Shown one piece after another: positions 63,154 through 64,000 of a DNA stretch of 64,000 nt. This DNA is from Mangrovivirga halotolerans (GTDB lineage Bacteria > Bacteroidota > Bacteroidia > Cytophagales > Cyclobacteriaceae), in contig NZ_JAPFQN010000005.1 in assembly GCF_026241165.1 (NCBI RefSeq), positions 1-64,000 of the forward strand, in the 5' to 3' direction. The translations under genes were made by a program, and so were the position numbers. How positions within the stretch are numbered: the first letter of the stretch is position 1; every line of letters starts with the position of its first letter. The notes beneath the pieces were generated by a model that worked only from the letters and a program-made list of their open reading frames with translations, had not been told where the DNA came from and did no database searches.

Positions 63154-63491
63154 TTAATACTTTAATTTTTCCAATTATTAATATAAATAATATAAGCTTA
63201 ATATTTAAAGTTTTATTTTCTGAATGTACATAGTTTAATATCAACATAATATTGACTTAACATTAGATACGGTGAGTTTTCAATAAGATGCTTTTCTCAG
63301 ATAATGCAGTAATTATGTATTTATGATTTATTAAAATGATTTTTTTGTCTTTACTGATATTATAGAGAATTGTATTGTTGAAATATTCCAGAGGCTCAAT
63401 CTATTCTATTTAAAATAATTCTATCTGCTTAATTTAAATAATACAATTATTAAATTAATAGGACAATATCAGACAATATCCTGTTTCGTAC
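63154..63491. other. Divergent intergenic region at the right edge
   Basis: About 340 bp between the regulator and the outer-membrane gene. AT-rich with no repeat, RNA gene or clear operator that I can see. Confidence 0.4.
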
Positions 63492-64000
63492 ATGTTTAAC
63501 ATTATTATCTTATATATTTCTTTATTATTTTTTGTTAGTGCTACTGTTTTACAAGCACAGCAAGATTCTACAGTTCATAGTAATCTTACGAAAAAAGAAA
63601 TCAGGAATTTGAAGAGGAAGCAATTTAAACAGGATGGTGAAAGATTATTTCTTAGATTAAATAATGTATTTGCTAATTTAAATACCACTTTCTCCTTTAA
63701 TAAAGAAAATAGTATTGTATCTATTAAATACGGTCTTGAGGATAACCTGGGACTAGCATCCAATCGTTCTTTTCTTAATACTATTTTTTATTACCGCTTT
63801 ACTCCCAGAAGTGGAATTATAGCTCAATATTATGGTATAAATCGTTCTAGAAGTTCAATTTCTAAAAGTGAAATAGTATTTCTTAGTGATACCTTATCAT
63901 AAGATTTCAGGTTCAGGACTTATTTCAGAACGAATGTAATCAGTGCAGGTTATTTATATACTATTCAGGATACAGGGAATTCTTTTTTAGGTGCCTATTT
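63492..64000 (+). pseudogene. Outer-membrane protein gene with in-frame stop, cut by window edge
   Basis: Signal peptide to LQAQ, then a conserved stretch RLFLRLNNVFANLNTTFSF and FYYRFTPRSGIIAQYYGINR of a barrel-type protein. A TAA at 63900 ends the frame after 136 residues, but the same frame continues with protein-like sequence DFRFRTYFRTNVISAGYLYT to the window end. So the stop looks like a nonsense mutation or a sequencing error in a longer gene. The true gene runs past 64000. Confidence 0.6.

Overview
The window looks like chromosome of a gliding-type marine Bacteroidota, most likely order Cytophagales. The support is AT-rich sequence, SusC/SusD genes, a C-terminal T9SS sorting domain, PCMD and FISUMP domains, many short lipoproteins and MalT-like regulators. 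No rRNA, complete tRNA, IS transposase or CRISPR array was seen.

Region 1 (1-14.7 kb) is accessory. Its centre is a tandem set of three RHS toxin cassettes. Cassette A (about 2868-6019) has an intact but 5'-truncated YD-repeat core. Cassettes B (6187-8176) and C (8321-10731) keep only the last part of the core, broken by stops. Each cassette ends in a different C-terminal toxin domain (a type-44-like toxin, an EExxH metallopeptidase-like toxin, and a DUF5675/L,D-transpeptidase-like domain), then a predicted lipoprotein as candidate immunity gene and a conserved terminator. Cores B and C, but not A, carry seven copies of a 65-67 bp hairpin element with covarying stems that replaces small pieces of host sequence; I call it RHE. 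This family is the best candidate here for something undescribed. The cassettes are followed by a tRNA-Pro 3'-end remnant, six tandem ~176-bp repeats rich in hairpins, and a mosaic of other hairpin repeats that also occurs at 1-690 and 14.4-14.7 kb. Duplicated lipoprotein genes with near-identical upstream blocks flank the cassettes.

Region 2 (14.7-29.7 kb) is mostly stress and envelope housekeeping: an M49-like metallopeptidase lipoprotein, a TetR regulator, two related orphan histidine kinases, an erythromycin-esterase-family protein, DUF2267, a double-domain universal stress protein, a degenerate SDR gene, a P-type ATPase with an AI-2E-family transporter, and an OsmC-family protein.

Region 3 (29.8-49.3 kb) holds outer-membrane and surface systems. 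It has a barrel/PCMD pair, a membrane-anchored AraC regulator, then a coiled-coil lipoprotein and a SusC-SusD-FISUMP lipoprotein operon ending in a ~2490-residue subtilisin-like protease with a T9SS signal. No glycosidase is present, so protein or peptide capture is a reasonable reading.

Region 4 (49.3-63.2 kb) is a minus-strand catabolic cluster: an M20 peptidase, three tandem paralogous amidohydrolases, a D-aminoacylase-like amidohydrolase, a DcaP-like porin and two further outer-membrane proteins, with a MalT/LuxR-type regulator upstream. It would fit use of N-acylated or D-amino-acid-containing peptides. The right edge enters an outer-membrane protein gene with an in-frame stop.
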